A DNA stretch of 64,000 nt from Simkaniaceae bacterium (GCA_018399075.1 CP073763.1:1240001-1304000); one strand, 5' to 3'; shown: positions 16,099 through 25,087, counted from the stretch's first letter. Numbers and translations: made by a program. Notes: generated by a model not told the origin, from the sequence alone.

Positions 16099-17363
16099 TG
16101 CAGTTTTGCTCCAAGCTTATTTAGGTGCTCTTTAAAATTAGGATAGGTTTTTGCTACGCATTCAACACCTTCAATCACGGACTCACCCTCAGCACCAAGG
16201 GCAGCCACTGTAAGTGACATCACCATTCGATGGTCATGATAAGTCTCTAAAGTTGTTCCCTTTAATTTTGAGGTGCGAATGATCAGACCCTCTTCTTTTT
16301 CTTCTATATCAGCTCCCATCTTTTTAAGCTCGGTTGCAATACTGTGGATCCGGTCACATTCCTTTTTTCGAGCAATAGCTGCATTTATTAGAACTGTTTC
16401 TCCTTCGGCATAGCATCCGATAACTGCAAGAATAGTAATAGCATCGATCGTATCATTGATATCAAAGGTGCATCCTTTAAGGGTGCCGCTCTTTTTAACA
16501 TGGAGGGTTCTTCCTTCTGTTTCTAATTTGGCTCCCATTTGTTTCAAAAGGTCTAAGAGCTTTTTGTCTCCTTGAATATCGTTCATATCGACATTATCAA
16601 TGGAGATCTCACTTTGAGTAATCAAAGCGGCTGCAACAGGAAAGGCAAGGGAACTAAAGTCGCCTGGAACGGTGTAGTTAAATTCCGAAAAAGAAGCTCC
16701 ACCTGGAATTTTATAATGGGTATAGTTGTGATTTTCATAGGGGAGTTTTAGAAGATCCAACCAAGAAAGGGTGAGATCAATCCATGGTTTTTCACCAGGA
16801 TTCGTAACGTGGATTTCAGAAGCCCCGCTTGCAAATGAGGTCGCAATAAGGAGGGCTGAAACAGGTTGAGAGTCTTGTCCATCAAGAGAGCAGTTTCCAC
16901 TGGATAAAGGTCCTTTGATAATAATAGGGGCATAACCATCACCAAGCATGCTTTCTGCTAAGACTCCAAGTTGTTTTAAAGCATCTAGTAGAGGTTTTAC
17001 GGGCCGGCGAGTACGAATGGAGTGATCACCAGTAATCACAGTATAGGTTGGGATCAGAGCTGCAAGAGCGCCAATAAAGCGGAGAACAATTCCAGAATTG
17101 CCTGCATTAATCACATCATCTGAAGGTTTAAGCGCAGGGCCTACCCCTTCGATCTCTAAGCGGTTTTCAAACTTCTTAACGTTTGCGCCGAGCTGCTGAA
17201 TCGTTTTTAGCATTGCAGCGCTATCAGGGGAGTCGAGGTATTTATCTATACGGGAAACACCTTTTGCCAATAGGGCAAAAAGAAGAGCCCGATGCGTATG
17301 AGATTTTGAGGGAGGGATTTCGATGATTCCCGAAAGAGAACTGGGCTTAACAGTATACTTCAT
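16095..17363 (-). CDS. aroA: EPSP synthase AroA
   Basis: 422 residues. 3-phosphoshikimate 1-carboxyvinyltransferase. It shows IEIPPSKSHTHRALLFALLA at the N-terminus, INAGNSGIVLRFIGALAALI (the PEP-binding loop, with the GNSGI variant also seen in chlamydiae), DSQPVSALLIATSFASG, and the DHRMVMSLTVAALGAEG end motif. It overlaps both neighbours by 4 bases. Confidence 0.96.
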   Translation of the reverse strand: MKYTVKPSSLSGIIEIPPSKSHTHRALLFALLAKGVSRIDKYLDSPDSAAMLKTIQQLGANVKKFENRLEIEGVGPALKPSDDVINAGNSGIVLRFIGALAALIPTYTVITGDHSIRTRRPVKPLLDALKQLGVLAESMLGDGYAPIIIKGPLSSGNCSLDGQDSQPVSALLIATSFASGASEIHVTNPGEKPWIDLTLSWLDLLKLPYENHNYTHYKIPGGASFSEFNYTVPGDFSSLAFPVAAALITQSEISIDNVDMNDIQGDKKLLDLLKQMGAKLETEGRTLHVKKSGTLKGCTFDINDTIDAITILAVIGCYAEGETVLINAAIARKKECDRIHSIATELKKMGADIEEKEEGLIIRTSKLKGTTLETYHDHRMVMSLTVAALGAEGESVIEGVECVAKTYPNFKEHLNKLGAKLQ

Positions 17364-18451
17364 CGGTTAAACTCGGCCACCATCCACCCTAAGGCTTCTT
17401 CTAGAAGGGATTCTTCAACAGGTTGACAATAGTCACCTTTAGAGCTAAGAACTTTTCCAATGCGATCAAGAATGACAAAACGAGGAATGGCAGCAGCAGC
17501 CTTTTTATCACTCATCATTGTCTCTTTCATCGAAGGCGTTGTGACCTTATCAGAAATTTTCAGAGTAAAACCCATCTTTCTAATAAGCTTATAGATCCCA
17601 TCGAAATCTGTTTCACTTAAGTGTCCCATTTTTTGAGAAATCAACGCTTCAACAATCATTCCAATGGCAATAGCATCTCCATGGGAAAGGGTATAATCTT
17701 CTAAGGCTTCAATCGCATGACCAATCGTATGACCAAAATTAAGAATCCGCCTTTCTCCCCCCTCTTTAAGATCCCGCTCAACAACCTTTTTCTTAATTTT
17801 TACACTTTCAACAATGACCTTTTTAAGAAAGCCAGGATTTCGCTCTTTCCACTTATCAACCTCTTCCTCGAGGTGCTCAAAAAGATGCTTATCGGCAATC
17901 AGACCAGCTTTTAGAATTTCAGCACTTCCAGAAAGAATTTCAGAGTCGGGGAGGGTTGCGAGCATTGAGAGATCTATGAAAATCGCTAATGGGGGATAGA
18001 TTGCTCCAATGACATTCTTGGCATGTTTGACATTCACCCCGGTTTTGCCACCAATACTAGCATCAACTATTCCAAGTAGAGATGTTGGAACGGAAATATA
18101 TGGAACGCCTCGGAGATAGGTTGCAGCAACAAAGCCTCCGATATCCGTTGTCACACCACCACCCAAAACAACCAGTAAGGTATCTCGCCCCAGTTTTCTT
18201 GCAAGAAGCTTGTCTTCAATTTCCTCTTTTGTTTTCCGTGTTTTCGATTTTTCTCCACCGCAAAAGGTAATGAGACTGCATTCAAATTCCTGCTTTTTCA
18301 TGAAGTCTAGAAAAGGCTTGCTATAGAGGGAGGCAACCTTTTCATCAGTAATTAAGGCAAAGCGACCTTGATGTTTCTGCAGAAGTTTTAAAAAGGTCTC
18401 ATTATCAAGAAGATCATCCTCAAAATAGATAGGGGGATTTAGCGTTTTCAT
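17360..18451 (-). CDS. aroB: 3-dehydroquinate synthase AroB
   Basis: 363 residues. NAD-dependent conversion of DAHP to 3-dehydroquinate. Visible: VVLGGGVTTDIGGFVAATYLRG (NAD and substrate site), VPTSLLGIVDASIGGKTGVN, the ILNFGHTIGHAIE zinc-binding histidines and LSHGDAIAIGM. Coupled by 4-base overlaps to aroA downstream and to the prephenate-dehydratase-like gene upstream. Confidence 0.96.
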   Translation of the reverse strand: MKTLNPPIYFEDDLLDNETFLKLLQKHQGRFALITDEKVASLYSKPFLDFMKKQEFECSLITFCGGEKSKTRKTKEEIEDKLLARKLGRDTLLVVLGGGVTTDIGGFVAATYLRGVPYISVPTSLLGIVDASIGGKTGVNVKHAKNVIGAIYPPLAIFIDLSMLATLPDSEILSGSAEILKAGLIADKHLFEHLEEEVDKWKERNPGFLKKVIVESVKIKKKVVERDLKEGGERRILNFGHTIGHAIEALEDYTLSHGDAIAIGMIVEALISQKMGHLSETDFDGIYKLIRKMGFTLKISDKVTTPSMKETMMSDKKAAAAIPRFVILDRIGKVLSSKGDYCQPVEESLLEEALGWMVAEFNR

Positions 18452-19233
18452 AGTGGATAAGATCCAAGGTGTTTGATCAAGTATTTCTCGCTAAGGGATT
18501 CAAAAAAAGAGCGGACAAGCCGATCTTCAATATGACCCTCAACTTCCATAAAATATAAAGGAGTGTGTCCTTCTTGTAAAAGGAGATTTTTAAGTTTGAT
18601 GAGAGGAATTTTTCTCTCATGCGCCTGATCTGCAATTTGTTTGGCAACCGTTACCATTGGATCACTAAAAATTAGGAAGGCTGTTCCTCTTTTTTCCTTC
18701 TTCTTAGGAGGAAATTTTCCTATAGAAAAAAAGGTAGCAAAATTTTCATTATCGTCCTCGATGTCTTCTGCATATATTGGGAGCTTATAGTGTCTTGCCG
18801 CAAAGGGGGAAATGATCGCTCCAGCCTCTTTTGGCTGCGCTTTGTATTGGATGGCGGCATGAACCATTGATGAGGCTGTAATTTTCTTTGCATCGCTGCA
18901 GAACTCATGAATTTTTGCTCGACATCCTTCAAAACCTAAATCATCCCCAAAGAGGTGAGTGATTGTCTCCTCTTCTGAAATCAAGTGATACCTCATTCTA
19001 AGAATCGCTTTCCGCGTGATCGAAAAATCATATTTCATAAGGTGAGCAATTGACTCCTCAACAAACTCATCTCCAATCTCTAAAGGGATAATTCCTTCTG
19101 AAATCTCTTTTTCAGCAAGGCGAAAGAAAAGCTCATCAATGTTGCTTGCAAAGAGCACTTTTTTGTGTGAGTGGAGCTTTACTGCTGCTTCGTGGGAAAA
19201 TGAGCCCTGAGGGCCAAGGGTGAGAATTGCCAT
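18448..19233 (-). CDS. Prephenate dehydratase-like protein with degenerate motifs
   Basis: 261 residues with the two-part layout of a monofunctional prephenate dehydratase: catalytic region (about 1-175) opening LTLGPQGSFSHEAA, and a C-terminal ACT-like domain (about 183-261) ending HLGSYP. Conserved sites are altered: the catalytic TRF motif reads ATF (A166-T167-F168, in NENFATFFSIG), the IENS-type substrate loop reads LEIG (51-54), and the ACT-domain ESRP phenylalanine site reads KNLL (215-218). It is encoded first in a coupled aro unit. It may be a divergent enzyme or a regulatory pseudoenzyme. The ATG at 19233 is preferred to a GTG at 19251; the choice is not certain. Confidence 0.78.
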   Translation of the reverse strand: MAILTLGPQGSFSHEAAVKLHSHKKVLFASNIDELFFRLAEKEISEGIIPLEIGDEFVEESIAHLMKYDFSITRKAILRMRYHLISEEETITHLFGDDLGFEGCRAKIHEFCSDAKKITASSMVHAAIQYKAQPKEAGAIISPFAARHYKLPIYAEDIEDDNENFATFFSIGKFPPKKKEKRGTAFLIFSDPMVTVAKQIADQAHERKIPLIKLKNLLLQEGHTPLYFMEVEGHIEDRLVRSFFESLSEKYLIKHLGSYPL

Positions 19234-19281
19234 ACCCCCTTTTCTATACACGAAATGAGATAGATTTGCAAGAATTCCTCT

Positions 19282-20745
19282 ATGAGGTATAACGAAGGAA
19301 TGTTAGTTATCAGTGTTCAAGGAAGTTTTGAAGAGGCAAAGGGGGCCATCCGGGCTACTGCAAAGAAATGTGATGCCATTGAGTTTCGTCTTGATCTTAT
19401 GGAGAAAATTGACCTTCCTCATATCTCAAAGCTGAAGAATGAATGCAAGCTCCCTGTTATTTTTACCCTTAGGAAAAAATCGCATGGGGGGAGTTTTAAG
19501 GGCAATGAGAGAGAAAGGGAGGAAAGACTTATCGAGCTTTTAACTTTAAAGCCTGACTATGTCGACCTTGAATATGACTCCAATTTTGCTGATAAAATTG
19601 ATCCTGAGGTTAAGATTATTTCCTCCTATCACAACTTTGATGAAACCCCTCAAAATCTAGAGGAAATTCTAAAGAAGATGAAGGAGCTTCCAGCAGCTCT
19701 ATATAAAATGGCAACAATGGCCCGTAGCTCCCTAGATGCTCTCAAAATGCTTCTCCTTGTTACAAGAAGCGAAAAGGTCGCTGGGATGTGTATGGGAGAA
19801 TTGGGGGCGATCACCCGAATTTTAGCTCCCATTGTCGATAGCCCTCTATCCTACTCTTGTCTTGAAGATGCGACAGCGCCAGGCCAAATCGCTCTTTCTG
19901 AGCTGATCGATATTTACAATTATCACCATTTAAATCGCTCCACAGAAATCTATGGATTAATCGGAGATCCCGTTGATAAAAGTATCGGTCACCTCTGCCA
20001 TAATCAGATCTTCAAAAAACTTAAGAAAAATGCTGTCTATGTGAAGATTTCTCTCAAACCTACTGAACTCCCCAAATTTTTCTCCCTTATTGAAACCCTT
20101 CCCTTTGTAGGGTTTAGTGTTACGATGCCGTTGAAAGAGGTGGTTGCTCCTCACTTATCTGCTATTGATCCTGAAGCCAGAAAAATGGGAGCCATTAATA
20201 CTTTAATTAAGAAGGGAGGGGAATGGTTTGGAATGAATACCGATGGAGGTGGCGCTCTTAATGCGTTAGAAAAAAAGGAGCGCGTCTGCCATAAAACAGT
20301 TTTGATTATTGGAGGAGGTGGCGCAGCAAAAGCCATTGCAACCGAGGCTTCAAATCGAGGCGCTCGAGTTATCATAGCAAACCGAACACTCAAAAAAGCT
20401 CAAATAATAGCCACTCAAGTCAAAGGAGGGGCCATTCCAATTGATCAAATCGATAGCTGTCCCTACGATATTATTATCAATACGACAGCAGTAGGAATGT
20501 CACCAAATATAGGCGAAATGCCTATTCCTCAGGAACTGATCAAAGGAAAAACCTTAGGATTTGATGTGATTATGCACCCAAAAGAGACAAAATTCTTAAA
20601 TTGCATCAAAAACAAAGGAGGTAGAGTGGTTTTTGGTTACGAGATGTATGCTCAGCAAGCCCTAGGTCAACTTAAAGCTTGGTCGATAGGCTCATTGAAT
20701 GAAGGGGTAATCCTCGATTTAATCGAAAGCTTTTCTTTCATCTGA
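19282..20745 (+). CDS. aroDE: Bifunctional 3-dehydroquinate dehydratase/shikimate dehydrogenase AroDE
   Basis: 487 residues, a fusion known from chlamydiae and plants. N-terminal type I dehydroquinase: EFRLDLMEK opens it, ISSYHNFDETP carries the catalytic histidine, and ALYKMATMARSSLDAL the Schiff-base lysine. C-terminal shikimate dehydrogenase: YGLIGDPVDKSIGHLCHN, VTMPLKE (catalytic lysine), INTLIKKGGEWFGMNTDGGG and the NADP loop GGGGAAKAIATEA. It is transcribed away from the other aro genes with only 30-50 bases between. An alternative ATG at 19300 exists. Confidence 0.95.
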   Translation: MRYNEGMLVISVQGSFEEAKGAIRATAKKCDAIEFRLDLMEKIDLPHISKLKNECKLPVIFTLRKKSHGGSFKGNEREREERLIELLTLKPDYVDLEYDSNFADKIDPEVKIISSYHNFDETPQNLEEILKKMKELPAALYKMATMARSSLDALKMLLLVTRSEKVAGMCMGELGAITRILAPIVDSPLSYSCLEDATAPGQIALSELIDIYNYHHLNRSTEIYGLIGDPVDKSIGHLCHNQIFKKLKKNAVYVKISLKPTELPKFFSLIETLPFVGFSVTMPLKEVVAPHLSAIDPEARKMGAINTLIKKGGEWFGMNTDGGGALNALEKKERVCHKTVLIIGGGGAAKAIATEASNRGARVIIANRTLKKAQIIATQVKGGAIPIDQIDSCPYDIIINTTAVGMSPNIGEMPIPQELIKGKTLGFDVIMHPKETKFLNCIKNKGGRVVFGYEMYAQQALGQLKAWSIGSLNEGVILDLIESFSFI

Positions 20746-21789
20746 TACGATTTGTCTAATTTCTTCCCAGACAGTGTTGGGGATTTCAGCCCCAATACGT
20801 TTTACAACATGAGACGAGACAAGAGAACCAAGCCAGGCACATCTTTTTAAAGAGTAACCATTTAGATACCCATGTAAAAAGCCGCTGGCATAGAGATCTC
20901 CTGCTCCAGTAGAGTCGATGGCATTAACCTCAAGAGCTTCCATGTAGATTTTCATATCTCCTTTACGCACCCAAGACCCTCGTTCGCTCATGGTTACAAC
21001 AGCAACATCACAAAGATCTGCGAGTTTATCGCAAGCTTCGCTAGCCCCTAAACCTGTTAATGCTTTCCCCTCTCTTGCGTTGCAAAAAACGATATCGATA
21101 TACTTTTTAAGGATATCTTGGATAAACTCTTTATTCCGTCTCACAATTTCAACATTTGCAAGATCCAGGGAGATCAAGACTCCAGACTCTTTAGCGATTT
21201 TAAGCGTTCGAATAACGAGATCTCGATCAACAAGTTGGTATCCTTCAATATGGAAAAGACGAACCTTATCATGAAGAAGTTCTTTATCAAACTTGAGGTC
21301 AGTTAAGCTATGTGATGCACCTAAATAGGTTCTAAATGTTCTCTCCCCATCTGGGGTAATTAAACAGATAGCTTGCCCAGTTGGCAAGGATCCTTTTTCA
21401 AAGATAGGAGAAATACCCCAATCGCGAAGCTTCCTTGAGTAATATTCTCCTTTTTCGTCATTACCAACTTTTCCAATAAGCGCGCACCTTTCACCTAGTT
21501 GAGCGAGACCCTTGATGACATTAGCACCACTTCCACCAGTAACCATTTTGGAAACACTTTCGTTTTTATCCAATATAGAGGATAAAGTCTCACGGTCAAT
21601 AGGAGCCCAGCTCCCTTTTTCATTAGTCATCGATTTCAGTTCTTCATCAGTAATGAAGTAGTAATGATCTATAATGGCTGCGCTAAGAGAAAGCACCTCA
21701 TATTGTTCTGGGATCTCTGGATCGTAGGATTTACCATAGGCTACAAAGTTCATGATCAGGCATGAGATAAGTAATAAGGCTCTTCGCAT
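20719..21789 (-). CDS. PfkB-family sugar/nucleoside kinase with an N-terminal signal-like segment
   Basis: 356 residues from the chosen ATG. Ribokinase/PfkB fold: GGSGANVIKGLAQLGERCAL near the start and DSTGAGDLYASGFLHGY (the ATP/anion-hole motif with catalytic Asp) near the end; the AREGKALTGLGA segment and overall layout resemble adenosine/ribokinase-like members. The odd part is the first 25 residues, MRRALLLISCLIMNFVAYGKS, which read as a secretion signal though the enzyme needs ATP. AAAAGG about nine bases upstream supports this ATG over one at 21846. The 3' end overlaps aroDE by 27 bases. Confidence 0.8.
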   Translation of the reverse strand: MRRALLLISCLIMNFVAYGKSYDPEIPEQYEVLSLSAAIIDHYYFITDEELKSMTNEKGSWAPIDRETLSSILDKNESVSKMVTGGSGANVIKGLAQLGERCALIGKVGNDEKGEYYSRKLRDWGISPIFEKGSLPTGQAICLITPDGERTFRTYLGASHSLTDLKFDKELLHDKVRLFHIEGYQLVDRDLVIRTLKIAKESGVLISLDLANVEIVRRNKEFIQDILKKYIDIVFCNAREGKALTGLGASEACDKLADLCDVAVVTMSERGSWVRKGDMKIYMEALEVNAIDSTGAGDLYASGFLHGYLNGYSLKRCAWLGSLVSSHVVKRIGAEIPNTVWEEIRQIVSDERKAFD

Positions 21790-21856
21790 CTCCTTCATCC
21801 TTTTTAGGTTTTGTGAAAGAATATGCAACCACGATTTTTTGTGCATTACTTTTTTG

Positions 21857-21885
21857 AAAAAAAAAGAGCCCCAAACTTGGGGCCC
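21857..21885 (-). terminator. Rho-independent terminator
   Basis: Stem GCCCCAA/TTGGGGC (21868-21883), followed on the minus strand by TC and a nine-T run. It would end the TPR-protein transcript before the PfkB gene. Confidence 0.85.
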
Positions 21886-21969
21886 TTCTATTTTGGATTC
21901 CTCATCGTGAGGAGAATAAAACCGTTACTTAATAAGTAAATTTTTTAGCTATTTCTCGTTAATCTAACA

Positions 21970-21995
21970 CTGTAATTATTAAATGATAATTACAG
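21970..21995. repeat. Perfect 10-bp AT-rich inverted repeat
   Basis: CTGTAATTAT, loop TAAATG, ATAATTACAG, in the gap between the TPR gene end and the terminator. A second small inverted repeat, CCTCA-TCG-TGAGG, is at 21900-21912. It could be an operator or an RNA hairpin. Confidence 0.7.
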
Positions 21996-22045
21996 GTAAG
22001 TTTATTGCGAGATAATGTCTATTATACACTAAATTATTATGAATG

Positions 22046-22678
22046 TCAACGGCGGAACAGTTTTAAAATAAACCTTTTGTAAAAAGGAATAAAATAAAGT
22101 TTTTTTTCTAAAACTTTTGTAGTTGGATGGTTGGGATCTACGCGTGCTGCTAAGTAATGATAACCTTCCGCAGCTTCTCTTTTTCCTAGGGAAAGATGGT
22201 AGAATCCCATAAGAGTCATAAAACCCCGAAATTCAGAAATATGAAACATTTTTTTATTAGGATAAAGCTCCGTTAAATTAAATTTTTTATTAAAGATCTC
22301 AGGTATTATTTGAGTTTTTTTTCTTCTAAGACAAAGGTCTGCATAATTAATTTTTGCAAAGAGATAATCAGGGTTTTTGATGTAATTTTCTTCAATAAGG
22401 CGGTTTGCTTTTCGAATTCTACGACGAGCAAGGTAAAGGTAAGTGAGTAAATTAAGGACCTCAGGTTGGTCTGGGTGGGCTTCATAGAAGGTTTCAACCT
22501 TTTTTTTTGCCCGCCTTGGGTTTTCATTTGCCATGGCATACAGCTTTAAAAATACATCAAGATCTTTTTCTGAAAAGGTCTTTTTTAGGTGAGAAAGATC
22601 TTGCTTCCAAGTGATTGTGTGAGGTGGGAGTTTGAGATGAGGCGTTCTCTGCTCAGGGATGAATAATGTATTTTTCAT
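22046..22678 (-). CDS. TPR-like helical repeat protein
   Basis: 210 residues, no signal peptide. Helical repeats with TPR-like spacing (PDQPEVLNLLTYLYLARRRI, then NPDYLFAKINYADLCLRRKK, then YHLSLGKREAAEGYHYLAAR) run from about 55 to 190. The C-terminus is basic and aromatic (FIPFYKRFILKLFRR). TPR proteins scaffold complexes; in chlamydiae some act as type III secretion chaperones, but this one has no clear chaperone signature. It is divergent from the dicarboxylate carrier gene. Confidence 0.6.
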   Translation of the reverse strand: MKNTLFIPEQRTPHLKLPPHTITWKQDLSHLKKTFSEKDLDVFLKLYAMANENPRRAKKKVETFYEAHPDQPEVLNLLTYLYLARRRIRKANRLIEENYIKNPDYLFAKINYADLCLRRKKTQIIPEIFNKKFNLTELYPNKKMFHISEFRGFMTLMGFYHLSLGKREAAEGYHYLAARVDPNHPTTKVLEKKLYFIPFYKRFILKLFRR

Positions 22679-22753
22679 TTGCGTAAAATATATTCCTCTT
22701 TCTAAACTCTAAGTCTTTAATGATATTGAAATAATACAGAAGTGGATCATCAC

Positions 22754-24166
22754 ATGTCCAGAGTCTTTAATAAAAAACTCCTATCTTTTCTTCTAAGCAT
22801 TATTGCTGGAGGACTCCTTTGGAACCTATCACCTCCAGAGGGGGTTACAACGCAAGCAATGCATATGTTTGCGATTTTTATTTTCACTGTCATTGGCATC
22901 ATCCTTCGTCCCTTACCTATAGGGACTTTTGCTTTTCTAGGACTGGTCCTTACAGTAGCAACAAAGACTCTAACATTCGAACAATCTTTTAGTGGTTTTG
23001 TCCATCCGATTGTGTGGCTAATTGTTATCGCCTTCTTTATTTCAAGAGGCTTTATTAAAACAGGGCTGGGTGAGCGATTAGCTTATATCATTATCAAATA
23101 CCTAGGTAAAAGCACATTGGGAATGGCCTACGGAATGGTTTTGACTGATCTCGTTTTAGCTCCTGCGATTCCCAGTGTTACAGCACGGGTGGGTGGAATT
23201 ATTTATCCAATTGTAAACTCACTATCGAAGGCATTTGGAAGTGAGCCCTATAGTCACCCAAGAAGACTTGGGGCATTCTTAATTAAAGCAACCTTTCAAG
23301 GCTCAATCATTACAAGTGGAATGTTTTTAACAGCCATGGCTGGAAACCCCCTCATTGCTGATTTAGCTCAGAGTGTTGGTGTTAAAATCACATGGAGTTC
23401 CTGGGCTATTGCTGCCTCAGTTCCTGGGCTTACCTGTTTAGCCGTGATCCCTCTTATGCTATATAAACTCTATCCTCCTGAGGTTAAAGAGACACCTGAT
23501 GCTAAAAAATTTGCCATTAATAAGCTGAAGGAAATGGGGAAAGTAAGAATCCAAGAGTGGATCATGATATTTTCCTTCATTTTATTGATCACTTTATGGG
23601 TGTTTGGTCCCCAAATTTCTATGTCAGCCACTGTTGCAGCTCTTATCGGTCTTGTGATTCTCCTTCTATCTTCTGTTCTATCGTGGGATGATGTGATCAA
23701 GGAAAAAGGGGCCTGGAATACTCTGATGTGGTTTGCAACCCTTATTATGATGGCAACCTACATCAATAAGCTTGGCCTTACCACCTGGTTTAGTGATTAC
23801 GTCAGAGGACATGTCGATGGATTCCCTTGGTTTACAGCATTTATCATTCTCTCCCTAGTTTATTTCTATAGTCACTACTTCTTTGCTAGTCTTGTCGCCC
23901 ACATTGGCTCAATGTATTCGGCTTTTCTTGTTCTAATGGTTGCCTTAGGGGCTCCACCAGTAATTTCAGCGCTCACCCTCGGATTCTTTAGTAACCTTAT
24001 GGGAGGACTTACCCATTATGGTTGTGGTCCAGCACCAATTTACTTTGGTTCTGGCTATTTAAAAATTACCGATTGGTGGAAGTTTGGCCTCTATGCAAGT
24101 ATTGTGAATATCCTCATCTACTTCACTGTTGGTAGTGGGTGGTGGAAACTTCTCGGCCACTTTTAG
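22754..24166 (+). CDS. DASS-family dicarboxylate (2-oxoglutarate/malate-type) transporter
   Basis: 470 residues with about 12-14 membrane segments. The pattern PIVWLIVIAFFISRGFIKTG, the PAIPSVTARVGGIIYPI loop, and the symmetric TFQGSIITSGMFLTAMAGNP and TLGFFSNLMGGLTHYGCGPAP are the two substrate/Na+ motifs of the divalent anion:Na+ symporter family. Chlamydial homologues are annotated as 2-oxoglutarate/malate translocators. Together with aconitase and malic enzyme in this window it fits uptake of TCA intermediates from the host. A GTG four codons upstream (22742) is an alternative start. Confidence 0.88.
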   Translation: MSRVFNKKLLSFLLSIIAGGLLWNLSPPEGVTTQAMHMFAIFIFTVIGIILRPLPIGTFAFLGLVLTVATKTLTFEQSFSGFVHPIVWLIVIAFFISRGFIKTGLGERLAYIIIKYLGKSTLGMAYGMVLTDLVLAPAIPSVTARVGGIIYPIVNSLSKAFGSEPYSHPRRLGAFLIKATFQGSIITSGMFLTAMAGNPLIADLAQSVGVKITWSSWAIAASVPGLTCLAVIPLMLYKLYPPEVKETPDAKKFAINKLKEMGKVRIQEWIMIFSFILLITLWVFGPQISMSATVAALIGLVILLLSSVLSWDDVIKEKGAWNTLMWFATLIMMATYINKLGLTTWFSDYVRGHVDGFPWFTAFIILSLVYFYSHYFFASLVAHIGSMYSAFLVLMVALGAPPVISALTLGFFSNLMGGLTHYGCGPAPIYFGSGYLKITDWWKFGLYASIVNILIYFTVGSGWWKLLGHF

Positions 24167-24181
24167 TGAGCGGATGGGTTC

Positions 24182-25021
24182 ATGGAACCTTTTGAAGCCT
24201 ATGAAAAAGGAGAGTGGGGAGTTAATCAAAAGACGAAAGAAGGGTTTTCACTCCTTCATTTAGCTGTCTTAGAAGATAATCCCTTGCTGATTGAAGCCCT
24301 CTTGAAGGAGGGAGCTAAAGATCAAGAAGATCTCTGGGGAATCACTCCCTCTAATCTCTCTAAACTTTTAAATCGATCGAACGCCTTGATCAAACCACAG
24401 GAAAGAACAATCCTTATTTACCGCAATAGTGATGAGAAAATACATAAAATCCTTCTTTCTGAATTTGAGGCGCGACTAAAAATCACCTATTCCGATTCTC
24501 TTATTTTTGACTCGATTAAAACCATTCATAAAGTCGCAAAAAAATGTGCTCGAAAAATGAAAAAAGAGCCCTTACGCCAGATGAATGCATGGACCCTAGC
24601 CCTTCATAAAAATGAACTCGACAAACCCCGAGAACATCTCTTTTACATCAAATGGATCAACCGTTACCTAGGCTACGGCGTTTTTGCTGCAGAAGATATT
24701 CCAGGACTCACATATATTGGGGAATATACAGGAATTGTTAAAAGGCGCAATAATCGGAAAAATCGGTTTAATGACTATGTTTTTAGCTACGACCTCTGCG
24801 GAAAGTCAACAAGGTGGTGCATCGATGCTAAAGAGAAGGGGAATTTCACCCGTTTTCTCAACCATAGTGATCACCCGAACCTCACATCTCGTTGGATTAT
24901 TAAAGATGGAATCACCCACATTATCCTTTTCTCGAATCAGAGAATTCCTAAAGGGAGACAGCTCACTTACTGCTATGGTCCTTGGTATTGGCGCAGCCGT
25001 TCTAGCCCCGCTCCACTATAA
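24182..25021 (+). CDS. Ankyrin-like plus SET-domain protein, probable host-directed methyltransferase
   Basis: 279 residues. An ankyrin-like unit (about 18-46: TKEGFSLLHLAVLEDNPLLI then ALLKEGAKD) precedes a helical linker and a complete SET domain: GYGVFAAEDI (164-173), YIGEYTG (178-184), RFLNHSDHPN (224-233, the cofactor-binding NHS motif) and LTYCYG (261-266, catalytic tyrosine). The protein ends soon after, without a typical post-SET Cys cluster. SET proteins methylate lysines; chlamydial members are known to act on histones or bacterial histone-like proteins. It follows the transporter gene by 15 bases. Confidence 0.88.
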   Translation: MEPFEAYEKGEWGVNQKTKEGFSLLHLAVLEDNPLLIEALLKEGAKDQEDLWGITPSNLSKLLNRSNALIKPQERTILIYRNSDEKIHKILLSEFEARLKITYSDSLIFDSIKTIHKVAKKCARKMKKEPLRQMNAWTLALHKNELDKPREHLFYIKWINRYLGYGVFAAEDIPGLTYIGEYTGIVKRRNNRKNRFNDYVFSYDLCGKSTRWCIDAKEKGNFTRFLNHSDHPNLTSRWIIKDGITHIILFSNQRIPKGRQLTYCYGPWYWRSRSSPAPL

Positions 25022-25087
25022 ATCTCTTTAGAGAAAATGGGGGGTTTGTTATGGTCCGAAATTAAGAGATAAAACAGGTGTATTTAC

